Part shown: piece after piece, positions 46,371 to 56,309 of the stretch
Layout of the letters: each line of letters opens with the position of its first letter
Numbering within the stretch: the stretch's first letter is position 1
Source of the DNA: CBDBND01 sp965262665
GTDB taxonomy: Bacteria > Pseudomonadota > Alphaproteobacteria > Rhodospirillales > Rhodospirillaceae
Direction of reading: 5' to 3'
DNA: 64,000 nucleotides
Assembly: GCA_965262665.1 (NCBI GenBank)
Contig: CBDHFR010000004.1
Coordinates: forward strand, 1,054,001 to 1,118,000
Made by a program: the position numbers and the translations under genes
The notes under the pieces: generated by a model
The model's database searches: none
Seen by the model: only the letters and a program-made list of their open reading frames with translations
Told to the model about the DNA's origin: nothing

Positions 46371-47786
46371 TTATTCCGCGGCGGTATTCTGTTTGTTGTT
46401 GGCATCTTCGCGCCGGAGACGTACTTCCGTAGTGACACCTAATGATTTTAGTTTGCGATGCAAGGCCGATCGCTCCATTCCTACAAATTCAGCGGTTCGG
46501 GAGATATTTCCACCATAGCGGATGACTTGAGCCATCAGGTATTCCCGCTCAAACATTTCGCGGGATTCACGGAGCGGTAACATCATGATTTCATCTGACT
46601 GTTCCAGCCGCAGCATATGTGGCGCGTCGCTCGACAAGTCGGCCGGGAGCATATCCGCCCGGATGGGATCGTTGGCGGATCCGGGCGCCATGATTAAAAG
46701 CCAATCAATGACATTTCGCAATTGCCGCGCATTGCCGGGCCAGGGATGACTTTGCAGTGCAGTGAGTGTGTCTTCAGCTAAAGTTCGTGGCGGTATTCCT
46801 GGAACTTTGGCGCCCCGCTCCATAAAATATCGAGCTAGCACTGGAATATCTTCGCGACGATCTGCGAGCGAAGGCACTTCGATGGGCACAACAGACAGCC
46901 GGTAAAACAATTCTTCGCGGAACCTCGCGTCCCGAATGAGTTGTTTGAGATCTTGATTTGTGGTTGCGATGACGCGGACGTCTACTTCGACCAACCCTTG
47001 CCCATTGGCGCGCTCAAATCTCTGATCTTGCAAGATTCGGATAACTCGACTTTGTGTTTCGAGTGGCATGTCAGCGACTTCGTCAAGCACCAAAATTCCG
47101 CCGTCCGCTTGATCAAAAAGACCGCCCAAAGGCGATTCGGGACTTGCACCGAAAAACATTTCTTGCAAGCGGTCTGGATGAAGCGATGCACAATTCACAA
47201 TAACGAAGGGGGCCTTCGACCGTTTTGAATGACGATGAATCAGTCGGGCAATTATTTCCTTGCCGGAGCCAGCTGGCCCATTAATAAGGACACGGGAACC
47301 AGTAGGCCCAACGCGATTTATTGTCCGGCGGAGATTCGCGATGGCATTGCACTCACCGATCAAAGTTTCTGGTTCACCGGCACGATTACGCAACTCAAGA
47401 TTTTCACGCCTCAATTTTGCCTGTTCGATGGCACGCTCGACTAGCAATAACAATCGATCTGCTTCAAAAGGTTTCTCGATAAAATCATAAGCGCCCATTT
47501 TGATAGCCTTGACCGCGGTCTCGATTGTGCCATGACCGCTAATCATGATGATGGGCGTGTGGGGGCGGAGCTTGTGAATTGCTTCTAACAGCTGCAGGCC
47601 GTCCAAAGAGCTGCCTTCTAACCAGATGTCCAGGAGTATCGCGGACGGTGACCGCGCACGCACCTCGTTTAAGGCTTGTTCGGCATTCGCTGCCTGTCGC
47701 GCTGTGTATCCTTCGTCCTCAAGGATCCCACCCAACAACAGGCGAATATCAGCTTCGTCGTCAACAATAAGAATATCAGCAGTCAT
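46371..47786 (-). CDS. ntrX: Response regulator NtrX
   Basis: 471 residues. Receiver domain with D9/D10, phospho-acceptor D53 (LLDIWLEG) and K105; AAA+ domain with Walker A GPAGSGKE (170-177) and Walker B LVLDEVADMP; C-terminal Fis-type helix-turn-helix (ISRTAEFVGMERSALHRKLK). The sigma-54 contact loop GAFTGA is replaced by GASPESPLGG (about 213-222), so activation through sigma-54 is unlikely; NtrX of other alphaproteobacteria can act without it. Partner of NtrY, six bases upstream. Confidence 0.96.
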   Translation of the reverse strand: MTADILIVDDEADIRLLLGGILEDEGYTARQAANAEQALNEVRARSPSAILLDIWLEGSSLDGLQLLEAIHKLRPHTPIIMISGHGTIETAVKAIKMGAYDFIEKPFEADRLLLLVERAIEQAKLRRENLELRNRAGEPETLIGECNAIANLRRTINRVGPTGSRVLINGPAGSGKEIIARLIHRHSKRSKAPFVIVNCASLHPDRLQEMFFGASPESPLGGLFDQADGGILVLDEVADMPLETQSRVIRILQDQRFERANGQGLVEVDVRVIATTNQDLKQLIRDARFREELFYRLSVVPIEVPSLADRREDIPVLARYFMERGAKVPGIPPRTLAEDTLTALQSHPWPGNARQLRNVIDWLLIMAPGSANDPIRADMLPADLSSDAPHMLRLEQSDEIMMLPLRESREMFEREYLMAQVIRYGGNISRTAEFVGMERSALHRKLKSLGVTTEVRLRREDANNKQNTAAE

Positions 47787-47792
47787 ATATCT

Positions 47793-50102
47793 CTACGCGC
47801 TCTTTGCTACAGAAGGCGATAAGGAGTCTGGGACAGACTGCGTAGAATCAGTCCTGTCACCAGTATCATTGCGCACTGACTCGGTCGGGGCTTCAGCAGC
47901 GGGAAAATTGAGCGCGACTTTGGCGCCACCACCCTGGGCATCGTCGAGTGTTAACCGTCCACGATGGTCTTCTAAAATTTTCCATACGATAGCAAGTCCA
48001 AGTCCTGTTCCTTTTGTGCGAGTCGTAACGTACGGTTCGGTTAATCTTTGACGGACTTCGTCTTCCGGCAATCCCACACCGTTATCGGTAATCTCTAAGG
48101 TGCGTTCCCCATCTTGCGACCGGATGGCGACTTGAATTTTTCCTCCACGTACGGCGCTTTCATCCAATCCTTTCGATTCAATCGCTTCGACGGCATTCTT
48201 AAGAATATTCGTGATGGCCTGCCTTACCTGAGCTTCGTCGCAATTAATCCACATTTCCTCTTTGGGAAATTCCATATCGAGTTGAATGTGCGGATAAGCA
48301 GTCTTTGGTAAGTTCACAGCTTTGCGTGCGATATCCGACAAATCCTTTACTTTCATAATCGGTTGCGGCATCCGGGCAAAAGAAGAGAACTCGTCGACCA
48401 TTTGGCCAATATCGCCCACGTGCCGAATGATTGTGTCGGTACACTGCTCAAATGCTCCGCTGTCGTCTTGAACTTGCTTGAGGTAACGCCGTTTGAGACG
48501 CTCTGCGGACAACTGGATCGGTGTCAGCGGATTCTTGATTTCATGCGCGATTCCGCGAGCCACGTCAGCCCAAGCCGCTTTTCGTTGTGCCGCTTGCAGT
48601 TCCGTTATGTCGTCAAACGTGAATACATAGCCCAGTGTTTTGTTATCGGATTGCTCAACCGTCAAACGTACAAGAAAAGCTCGGGTCCCGTTGCCACGTT
48701 TTACACCCAATTCAGTTTGAATTGTTTGTTCTCGATTTTCGTGAACGGAGTCAAACAAAGGAGAAAATTCTGGAACCAATTCAGTTATTGGCCGTCCTAT
48801 TCCGTTCTCAACCGAAATTCCCAGAAGATCGGACGCTGCCCGGTTCGGCAACGTGATGCGTCCGTCAGGATCGAGTCCAATCACCCCTGCCGTCACACCC
48901 GACAAGACAGCTTCGGTAAATCTCCGTCGTTCGTCCAGTTGATTGTTGGCGTCGACGAGGGCTTCCCGCTGTGATGTCAATCGGCTGGTCATGCGATTAA
49001 ACGCACGGCCGAGAGAGGCGACCTCATCGCTGGCAGCCCGCTCTTCCACCCGCACTGATAAGTCACCACGGCGTACGCGTTCGGATGCTTCGATCAAATC
49101 CACTATGGGACGGGCCAATCGTGTCGCCAGAGCCAATCCAAACCAGACTGAAACCATTAGCAGCAGCAGGGCAACAACGATAAATAAGAGGGTAAAGCTA
49201 ATTTCTATATCGGAACGCCTGCCCTCTAATAGTAAATACTCATCGACGGCGTCTTGTGTTCTGGTCACGCGACTCAGAACTTGGGCATCAATAAAGCGAC
49301 CGACGTACAAGTAACTGTCCGGCAAAGCCGTAAGCCGGACCAAGGCACGCACCCGGTCCCCCACTTCACCGGTGACAATCGCAACATCGCCTAGATTGGC
49401 TTGAGCAATCGCCCGTAATGGAATTTGTTCGCCTGTCTGAAGGGCAAAGGTGTACCCCGCTTTCGCAATCACTTGCATGTCGCTGCGAAAAATGACGGCT
49501 TCCGTCAAGCCACGTAGGGCGGCTTGCGTAGACAAAAACCTGTTTAAGGCCTCTTCGGATCGATTGAGTTGTGGCCATTGCCGGTTGATGTCGTTTGCCA
49601 CGGCCAAAGCATCTACGCGGATCACCTGCATGTGCTCTTCGAGGTAAGCATCGGCAACCTCGGACGATTCGGTCAAAGCCGTTCGCACGCGTTCACTAAA
49701 CCAACTCTCAACACCAAGTGTGAAATGCAGTGCAGCAAACACCATCATCACAATGGCCGGAGTTATAGCGACAACGCCAAATAAAAGCGCAAGGAGAACA
49801 TGCAGCCGCGATCCTGTGGCACCCGAACGTCTATCGCTCCACAACTTTGCCACTCGGCGAGCCACGACAATGCCGAGCGCAAGAAGTAAAAACAAATCGA
49901 TATTCAAGAGAATTAGAACAGTGTTTGCGTCGGGCCCAGACTCGCCCCAACTGGACAGTGCCGCATAGGTGGCAATACCCGAAATCACCGCAGCCAATGA
50001 TAAAATCATGGCTAAAGCGTTGAGCAATTTGATGCGCCTCGCCCAGATTGCAAATTTGAGACTTAATCTGCGCGGCGAAAGCGGTCGGGTGGCAATATCC
50101 AT
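47793..50102 (-). CDS. ntrY: Sensor histidine kinase NtrY
   Basis: 769 residues from ATG 50102 (AAGGTG upstream; an ATG at 50153 overlapping ntrC is the alternative). Membrane helices about 28-50, 62-82, 101-125 and 301-325; periplasmic sensor loop 126-300; HAMP 326-380; PAS about 395-505; HisKA with H520 (GIAHEIKNPLTPIQLSAERL); HATPase N-box NILKNAVEAIE, G1 DNGVGLPEDE, G2 GTGLGLAIVWKIL. Senses an unknown signal (redox or nitrogen in relatives) and phosphorylates NtrX. Confidence 0.96.
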   Translation of the reverse strand: MDIATRPLSPRRLSLKFAIWARRIKLLNALAMILSLAAVISGIATYAALSSWGESGPDANTVLILLNIDLFLLLALGIVVARRVAKLWSDRRSGATGSRLHVLLALLFGVVAITPAIVMMVFAALHFTLGVESWFSERVRTALTESSEVADAYLEEHMQVIRVDALAVANDINRQWPQLNRSEEALNRFLSTQAALRGLTEAVIFRSDMQVIAKAGYTFALQTGEQIPLRAIAQANLGDVAIVTGEVGDRVRALVRLTALPDSYLYVGRFIDAQVLSRVTRTQDAVDEYLLLEGRRSDIEISFTLLFIVVALLLLMVSVWFGLALATRLARPIVDLIEASERVRRGDLSVRVEERAASDEVASLGRAFNRMTSRLTSQREALVDANNQLDERRRFTEAVLSGVTAGVIGLDPDGRITLPNRAASDLLGISVENGIGRPITELVPEFSPLFDSVHENREQTIQTELGVKRGNGTRAFLVRLTVEQSDNKTLGYVFTFDDITELQAAQRKAAWADVARGIAHEIKNPLTPIQLSAERLKRRYLKQVQDDSGAFEQCTDTIIRHVGDIGQMVDEFSSFARMPQPIMKVKDLSDIARKAVNLPKTAYPHIQLDMEFPKEEMWINCDEAQVRQAITNILKNAVEAIESKGLDESAVRGGKIQVAIRSQDGERTLEITDNGVGLPEDEVRQRLTEPYVTTRTKGTGLGLAIVWKILEDHRGRLTLDDAQGGGAKVALNFPAAEAPTESVRNDTGDRTDSTQSVPDSLSPSVAKSA

Positions 50103-50149
50103 CACCTTATCTTCCGTCGCTGACACGTTTGAAATATGCGCACCATGGG

Positions 50150-51589
50150 TCAACGCATGCCTCGAACAATATTGATATCCAAACCCTTGATCTTTTTTCG
50201 CAACGTATTGCGATTAAGACCCAAAACTTTGGCGGCTTTAAGTTGGTTGCCCCGGGTCGCCTGAAGCGTCAACGTGACCAATGGCCGTTCCATCTCGCGT
50301 AGGATCCGGTCATAGAGTCCATCCGGTGGCAGAGCGTCTCCATGTCGAGAAAAGTAGGTGTTGAGATGCTTCTCGATCGCATCGGACAAATTTTCTGCCG
50401 AACGGCTGGGCGGCGTCGGAGACAACGCCGTGTTGGCCAACTCCATTTCAACCGCATTCACACCGATGGCCTCTTCCGCGTACAGGGCCGCGAGACGTTT
50501 AACGAGATTTTCCAACTCCCTGACGTTGCCAGGCCAGCGGTACGATTTGAGACGTTCTACAGCATCAGGTTCGATCGATTTGGAGTCTAACCCCTCATCA
50601 ATGGCTTGGGCTAGAAAGTGCTGCACCAGTTCCGGAATATCTTCCGCCCGCTGGCGCAGGGGTGGCAGGCGAACGGGCACGACGTTGAGCCGGTAAAACA
50701 GATCTTCGCGAAATAGACCCATTTTGATCATTTCAGTTAAATCACGATGAGTCGCTGCGATAGTACGAACATCAGCTTTTTTTGGAGTCCTACCACCAAC
50801 GATAGTGTATTCGCCCTGCTGTAGGACACGGAGCAACCGTGTTTGGGCTTCGTGGGGCATATCGCCAATTTCATCGAGGAAAAGCGTACCGCCGGCTGCT
50901 TGCTCAAATTTTCCGGTGGTACGCTGGGCGGCTCCTGTAAACGCACCCTTTTCATGGCCAAACAATTCGCTTTCGATAAGCTCGCGTGGGATGGCTGCCA
51001 TGTTGACCGCGACGAAAGGTCCGCTTCGGCGCCGGCCGAAATCATGCAAAGCGCGGGCCACAAGTTCTTTTCCGGTTCCCGACTCCCCTGTGATCATCAC
51101 GGTAAGGTCCGTTGTTATGAGGCGGGCAACCGTCCGGTAGACGTCCTGCATTGCCGCGGATCGTCCGATAAGAGGAAGGCGTTCCTGGTCAGTATTGGCG
51201 GGCCGCCGCACTGCCTGTTCAGACGGTGACTCAAGCGCCCGCTTAACCACCGCCACCAACTCGGCGAGATCAAACGGTTTAGGCAAATACTCGAATGCAC
51301 CGCGTTCCGCAGCTTTTACTGCTGTCAACAATGTATTTTGAGCACTCATGACAATGATGCGCAGGTCGGGGCGCATTTTTCTGATGCGCGGTATGAGATC
51401 CAAGCCATTCTCGTCGGGCATGACGACGTCCGTTATGACCAGATCCCCTTCTCCGTCTTGGATCCAATTCCAAAGCGTCGCCGCATTGCCCGTCGCCCGC
51501 ACAGAATATCCAGCGCGGCCCAAGGCTTGATTGAGTACGGTCCGTATCCCGGTGTCGTCATCCGCTACGAGAATGGAGGCATCACTCAT
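50150..51589 (-). CDS. ntrC: Nitrogen regulator NtrC (sigma-54 activator)
   Basis: 479 residues from ATG 51589. Receiver with D54 (VITDVVMPDENG), AAA+ with Walker A GESGTGKE (168-175), intact GAFTGA (215-220), Walker B LFLDEIGDMP, and a Fis-type helix-turn-helix (KAAKVLGLNRNTLRKKIKG). When phosphorylated by NtrB it activates sigma-54 promoters of nitrogen-scavenging genes. Overlaps ntrB by eight bases. Confidence 0.97.
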   Translation of the reverse strand: MSDASILVADDDTGIRTVLNQALGRAGYSVRATGNAATLWNWIQDGEGDLVITDVVMPDENGLDLIPRIRKMRPDLRIIVMSAQNTLLTAVKAAERGAFEYLPKPFDLAELVAVVKRALESPSEQAVRRPANTDQERLPLIGRSAAMQDVYRTVARLITTDLTVMITGESGTGKELVARALHDFGRRRSGPFVAVNMAAIPRELIESELFGHEKGAFTGAAQRTTGKFEQAAGGTLFLDEIGDMPHEAQTRLLRVLQQGEYTIVGGRTPKKADVRTIAATHRDLTEMIKMGLFREDLFYRLNVVPVRLPPLRQRAEDIPELVQHFLAQAIDEGLDSKSIEPDAVERLKSYRWPGNVRELENLVKRLAALYAEEAIGVNAVEMELANTALSPTPPSRSAENLSDAIEKHLNTYFSRHGDALPPDGLYDRILREMERPLVTLTLQATRGNQLKAAKVLGLNRNTLRKKIKGLDINIVRGMR

Positions 51590-52700
51590 CCTGATCTCCA
51601 CCGTCTTGAATAATTGGCAACATGATGCGGAACACCGTGCCGCGGGAGTCAGTATCGAATTCTATGACGCCACCGTGGTCGGCAACAATTTTTGCTACAA
51701 GGGCCAGGCCCAGTCCACTTCCCCGTGGCTTAGTGGAGACAAAAGGATCAAACAGATGCGGTTTTAGATCATCCGGGACACCGGGTCCGTTGTCGGCAAC
51801 GCTGACCACCAACGGCAGCTGAAGGCGGGTTGAAGAACCGGCAATTTTGAGCCAAACACCTGGTTGATACGCCGTCGTAAGTCTAACCTCACCTTTTTCA
51901 TCTGACGCGGCTTCAGCCGCGTTCTTAATCAGATTGAGTAAGGCCTGAATGAGTTGATTTCGGTTTCCGTATACCGGAGGTAATGATGGGTCATAATTTT
52001 CGGTAAACTTGACGTGCTTGGCGACGCCGTTTTCGGCAAGACGACGGACGTGTTCTAGCACACTATGGATGTTAATCGCTTCGCGCTCCAATGGCTGCTC
52101 ATCAGCGAACACTTCCATACGATCAACAAGTGAAACGATCCGATCGGCCTCATCGCATATCAGCCGTGTAAGAGCAATGTCGTCATCCTGAGCATTCTGC
52201 TCCAGCAATTGCGCTGCCCCACGAATACCCGATAAAGGATTCTTTACCTCGTGGGCTAAAAGCGCAGCCATATCCGTTACTGACCGAACGGAATGACGAT
52301 TTTCCATTTGCTGGCCAATTTTCAGAGCGCGGGTCTGCTCTTGCATAGAGACAACGACGGCGTCGCGACGTTCGCTTAATGGTGCGGCATGAACAGAAAT
52401 AATTCGCAAACCGGTCTTGGGTGTGTCTAATGATACGCCATGTTCTGAAATTGGTGCATCATCCTGAAGGACTTGGTCCACGAGCGCTTGCACAGGTCCG
52501 TCACCGGGCAGGAAATTACCGAGATGCTGTCCTATCAGTCCGGCCAAACTGGTCTGAAAAAGTTGCTCCGCCGCACCGTTTGCATATCGAATGTGATAGC
52601 TATGGTCGACCACAAGTGTTGCTGCTCCGAGCGCGGAAAGAATGTCCTCTGCTTCGAAGGGTATGTCTAATTCAACAACGGAAGAGGCTTCATCCATCAC
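51582..52700 (-). CDS. ntrB: Nitrogen sensor kinase NtrB (GlnL)
   Basis: 372 residues, soluble. PAS domain about 20-125 (LVVDHSYHIRYANGAAEQLF), HisKA H150 (ALLAHEVKNPLSGIRGAAQL), HATPase with NLIKNAAEAA, DNGPGVP and GSGLGLALVAKIVADHGG. It is controlled by PII proteins in relatives. Overlaps dusB by four bases. Confidence 0.97.
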   Translation of the reverse strand: MMDEASSVVELDIPFEAEDILSALGAATLVVDHSYHIRYANGAAEQLFQTSLAGLIGQHLGNFLPGDGPVQALVDQVLQDDAPISEHGVSLDTPKTGLRIISVHAAPLSERRDAVVVSMQEQTRALKIGQQMENRHSVRSVTDMAALLAHEVKNPLSGIRGAAQLLEQNAQDDDIALTRLICDEADRIVSLVDRMEVFADEQPLEREAINIHSVLEHVRRLAENGVAKHVKFTENYDPSLPPVYGNRNQLIQALLNLIKNAAEAASDEKGEVRLTTAYQPGVWLKIAGSSTRLQLPLVVSVADNGPGVPDDLKPHLFDPFVSTKPRGSGLGLALVAKIVADHGGVIEFDTDSRGTVFRIMLPIIQDGGDQDE

Positions 52701-53689
52701 GCGGCCTCGGCAAATTCAGAGGGGCTTCCGTCAAACAAGTCAACAATGCGACGGTGGACGATTTCAGGGTCCGTTTCCGTGTTGATGGCCGTTCGAAACG
52801 CGTTGGCATTAGGCAATCCGTAGGCTGACCACGCGAGATGTTTGCGCGCGACCCGAACACCCTTCCCAACACCGTAATAGGTCAAGATTGCGTCATAGTG
52901 ATCGAAAACACAGTCACGGCGGTCGTCCAAACCCGGTTCATGTAATTTTCGACCGGTCAAAAGAAAATGCGCAACGTGTTTTACGAACCATGGTCTGCCG
53001 TAACATCCGCGCCCAACCATAACCCCATCCGCATTGGACTGCCGTAGAGCTTCAGCGGCCAGGACTTCAGAAACGATGTCACCATTGACAATGACCGGCA
53101 CTGATACCGCGTCCTTAACTGCCTGAACAGCGGACCAATCGGCCATGCCGGTATACATCTGCATCCGGGTGCGGCCATGGACGGTGATCATTTTTACACC
53201 GGCCCCTTCTGCTTTGCGGGCAATCGATGGGGCGTTTACGTTTTCCTCATCCCAACCAAGACGCATCTTAAGCGTGACCGGTACTGAAACAGCTTTGACA
53301 ACCGCGTCGATGATCCGCAGGGCATGGTTTTCATCCCGCATCAAGGCTGAACCGGCCCAGCCCTTAACGACCTTTTTCACCGGACACCCCATGTTGATGT
53401 CAATCAACGCAGCGCCACGGTGTTCATTTAAGCTGGCTGCCTCTGCCATAACGGCGGGATCACAACCTGCCAACTGCACGGCCATCGGTGCTTCTTCTTC
53501 TGATGGCGCGCTCATGCGCAACGTTTCCCGATGCGCTCGCACCATTTGCTGACTGGCGATCATTTCTGAAAACACCAAACCGACGCCGAACCGCTTAACA
53601 AGCCTGCGAAACGGCCGGTCGGTTACACCTGATAGGGGTGCAAGCAACACCGAGCTGTCGATGGTCACGCTACCAATGGAAAGGGTCAT
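52697..53689 (-). CDS. dusB: tRNA dihydrouridine synthase DusB (NifR3)
   Basis: 330 residues. FMN-binding TIM barrel: LLAPLSGVTDRPFRRLVKRF, DINMGCPVKKV with active-site C102, TLKMRLGWD, TVHGRTRMQMYTG, VNGDI, MVGRGCYGRPW. First gene of the dusB-ntrBC-ntrYX unit, as in Rhodobacter and Azospirillum (nifR3). Its promoter should lie in 53690-53790. Confidence 0.97.
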   Translation of the reverse strand: MTLSIGSVTIDSSVLLAPLSGVTDRPFRRLVKRFGVGLVFSEMIASQQMVRAHRETLRMSAPSEEEAPMAVQLAGCDPAVMAEAASLNEHRGAALIDINMGCPVKKVVKGWAGSALMRDENHALRIIDAVVKAVSVPVTLKMRLGWDEENVNAPSIARKAEGAGVKMITVHGRTRMQMYTGMADWSAVQAVKDAVSVPVIVNGDIVSEVLAAEALRQSNADGVMVGRGCYGRPWFVKHVAHFLLTGRKLHEPGLDDRRDCVFDHYDAILTYYGVGKGVRVARKHLAWSAYGLPNANAFRTAINTETDPEIVHRRIVDLFDGSPSEFAEAA

Positions 53690-53787
53690 GCAGTCCCGTT
53701 GAGATCTTTATAATCGTTGCCTAAATCTTGTGCATTTGTGGGTGTGTGGACTGAAAATGCAAGACATTTCCGCAACATATACTCCTG

Positions 53788-53993
53788 CTACTCAATTACT
53801 CGGTACTGATCGCGTGTGATGACACGAAAGTTGTCGGTAACGGTGTCTCGGATTGTTTCCCATTCCCAGGGCAGGGTTTGGTTGAAGAACCCGAAGATGG
53901 CCTCGGTGAACTGTCGGAAATCGGGATAAAATCGGTTGTGCGTCACATGCCGGTGCATGACGCCCCATAACCGCTCGATGGGATTGAGGTGAC
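53788..53993 (-). pseudogene. IS630-family transposase, C-terminal fragment
   Basis: The minus strand reads HLNPIERLWGVMHRHVTHNR, then FTEAIFGFFNQTLPWEWETI and RDTVTDNFRVI to a stop at 53788. NPIERLW holds the catalytic E of IS630. Everything upstream is replaced by IS21 sequence at about 53994. Confidence 0.88.
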
Positions 53994-54314
53994 CGGCGCG
54001 CTGCTCGATCGCCTGACCCACCATGTCCATATTCTGGAAATGAACGGCGACAGCTACCGGCTCAACCAGAGCCGAAGAAAACAACAAACAGCCGGCCGCA
54101 GCTGATCGGTATCTAACACCGAGGCCAGCGTTGACCCGGTGGGTACACAGGCACCGCCCACACGCCTTCGCTTCGCACACGCGAAACGCTACGCAAAGCC
54201 GCGCGGGTCCCTCCTATGCACTACCGGGACAACCCGCAACAACGCCTTCGGCATCACATAAAATGGACTGGTTTTACGCCGCCGAACTGGACTGATTTTG
54301 CTCCGCCGTTGACA
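53994..54314 (+). mobile_element. IS21-family remnant (IstB C-terminus and IS end)
   Basis: The plus strand reads LLDRLTHHVHILEMNGDSYR LNQSRRKQQ, the end of IstB, followed by the 3' non-coding part and the terminal repeat ending CCGCCGTTGACA at 54314. Its last 206 bases (54109-54314) recur inverted at 60209-60414. Confidence 0.85.
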
Positions 54315-54718
54315 CGGGAAAATTCTGACATACGGTTTTAGTCTGCCAGCGCCTCCCCGAGAGTTCGAGCCAGCGTGATCCCATCCCACTGAATGTCCAT
54401 ACTCAAATCCAAACGTCGTCAGTCTGTACTAGGTCGAGTCCGGGGCGCTTGGTGGTAGTTAAAGTCCGCCCCCGCCACCTGTCCCTTCCAAAAAACCAAT
54501 CCATCCGGAGTTGAACAGGTTTCACACCAAGTTCAAGCGGATGAGGTTTTCGGGAAGGACAACCAGTTCTTCAAGTAGGCTTTGATTTGGCTTTCATTTC
54601 TCGATTCAAGTTCACTCCATCTAGCCAAACAGAACTATTTGGAACGATTGACACGCTGAAATTGGCGTCTTACATCGTGGTTTTTAAATCTCATTCATTT
54701 TTAGCGTAGGTGAAATCT
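54315..54718. other. Gap without recognisable gene
   Basis: About 400 bases with stops in all frames and no motif. The part just before 54719 is AT-rich and could hold the promoter and 5' leader of the truncated gene that follows. Confidence 0.4.
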
Positions 54719-54796
54719 ATGAATGAAGGGCGCACGCTTGAACTGTTCTTCATCAATGGCAATCCAGATGGGATGCTCACGGCCAAGGTGTTCAAC
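54719..54796 (+). pseudogene. GIY-YIG-family nuclease, N-terminal fragment
   Basis: ATG 54719 gives NEGRTLELFFINGNPDGMLT AKVFN, the characteristic start of a group of GIY-YIG-family proteins (RTLELFFxxGxPDGMLTAEVFNW). The IS3 copy B begins at 54797 and removes the rest. Confidence 0.65.
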
Positions 54797-56309
54797 TGTC
54801 CGTCATCAAAACAAATGGGACTGTTGAGCGTGTTTCATAAGGGAGGATCGGGCTCATCTTTGTTTGATGTTAAGCCGCTTGGCGTTGATGGTTCAAGCGG
54901 CGGTTTTGGGTGGTCAGTTTTTTGATCTTTTTTCTCTTTTCGATGCTGGCGGTGTGGCGTCCAAAGTAGGCGTCGGCTGGAGTTACGTTGCCGATGCTCT
55001 CGTGGTAGCGTTGGTTGTTGTAGCGATCGACGAAGGCGCTGATCTGGTTTTCGAGATCGCCGGGTAGATAATAATTTTCAAGCAGGATCCGGTTCTTCAG
55101 CGTTTGATGCCAGCGCTCGATCTTGCCCTGGGTTTGCGGGTGATACGGTGCGCCCCGAACGTGATCCATACCGTGGTCCCCGAGCCATTCAGCCAGATCG
55201 CTGGAGATATAGGACGAGCCGTTGTCGCTGAGCAGCCTCGGCTTGTGGACGACATTGGCGCGATTGCAGCCTGAGGCTTCTAGCGCCAACTTCAGTGTTG
55301 CCGTCACATCGTCCGCCGTCATGTTGGTGCAGAGCTTCCAAGCAATGATGTAGCGGGAATAGTCGTCCAAGATGGTCGACAGATAAAACCAGCCCCAGCC
55401 GATGACCTTGAGAGAGGTGAAGTCGGTCTGCCACAGCTGGTTCGGCGCCGTGGTCTTGTCGCGGAACTCATCGGCTGCCTTGATGATCACGAAAGCGGGG
55501 CTGGTGATCAGGTCGTGGGCTTTGAGAAGCCGATAAACCGAGGCTTCCGAGACAAAGTAGCCCCTGGTGTCCGTAAACCTGACGGCCAGTTCCCGGGGCG
55601 ACAGTTGTGTCTCCTCCAGGGCAAGATCGATGATCTGCCCCCGGACATCATCCGGGATCCGGTTCCATACCCGGCCCGGGCTGCTGTTGCGATCCTCAAG
55701 ACCGGCGTCGCCAAAGGCCAGAAAACGATCGTACCAGCGATAAAAGGTGGTCTTCGGAATGCCCAGCTTGTCCAAAGTGGACCCGACGCCCAGGTGGGAC
55801 TGCTCGACCAGGCGGATGATCTCCAGCTTCTCGGATGCGCGATACCTCATTCCTCGTCTCCCCCGTGCCCGAGCATGTTTTTTTTTGAGAAGACGGTTCT
55901 CCAGCGAAAGTTCGGCGACCAACTCCTTCAAGTCGCGCATCTCCTGGCGGAGGCCCTTAACCTCGCCCGAGGTCGCTTGGCGCCCGGTGTCGCCGGCGAG
56001 CCGCTTCTTGCCCGCTTCCAAAAACTCTTTCGACCAGCTGTAATACAGACCCTCGGCGATGCCCTCGCGGCGGCACAAGGCGGCGATGCTCTCCTCGCCG
56101 CGCAGGCCCGACACCACGATCCGGATCTTCTCCTCAGCCGTATACTGCTTGCGTGTCTTGCGCCGAATATCCCGAACCGTTCTCTCCGCCGGGTCGTTCT
56201 TGCTCATTAATTTCTGTCTCATCTTCGTTCCCTTCGGTCACTACGATGAGCCAGAAATCCTCCGTTATGCAATTACCTCAATTTGTCCCAAAGGCGCTGA
56301 CGTCAGACA
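54797..56309 (-). mobile_element. IS3-family element, copy B (1513 bp)
   Basis: Inverted orientation relative to copy A (5171-6681), with a few substitutions plus one extra A and one extra C. Ends TGTCCGTCATCA at 54797 and, reversed, TGTCTGACGTCA at 56309. No target duplication is seen (left flank TTCAAC, right flank GTTTCA). It cuts a GIY-YIG gene and an NhaC-type antiporter gene. Confidence 0.93.
54870..56222 (-). CDS. IS3-family OrfAB transposase as one frame
   Basis: 450 residues. OrfA and OrfB are joined in frame because the slippery run has nine A instead of eight (LLKKKHARARG). DDE residues are intact: TDFTSLK, SDNGSSY, GKIERWHQTLK. Differences from copy A include S for Y in TDFT(S/Y)LK, V for A in RAN(V/A)VHK and S for I in HTA(S/I)IEK. 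A constitutive fusion could raise transposition, because no frameshift is needed. Confidence 0.93.
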   Translation of the reverse strand: MRQKLMSKNDPAERTVRDIRRKTRKQYTAEEKIRIVVSGLRGEESIAALCRREGIAEGLYYSWSKEFLEAGKKRLAGDTGRQATSGEVKGLRQEMRDLKELVAELSLENRLLKKKHARARGRRGMRYRASEKLEIIRLVEQSHLGVGSTLDKLGIPKTTFYRWYDRFLAFGDAGLEDRNSSPGRVWNRIPDDVRGQIIDLALEETQLSPRELAVRFTDTRGYFVSEASVYRLLKAHDLITSPAFVIIKAADEFRDKTTAPNQLWQTDFTSLKVIGWGWFYLSTILDDYSRYIIAWKLCTNMTADDVTATLKLALEASGCNRANVVHKPRLLSDNGSSYISSDLAEWLGDHGMDHVRGAPYHPQTQGKIERWHQTLKNRILLENYYLPGDLENQISAFVDRYNNQRYHESIGNVTPADAYFGRHTASIEKRKKIKKLTTQNRRLNHQRQAA

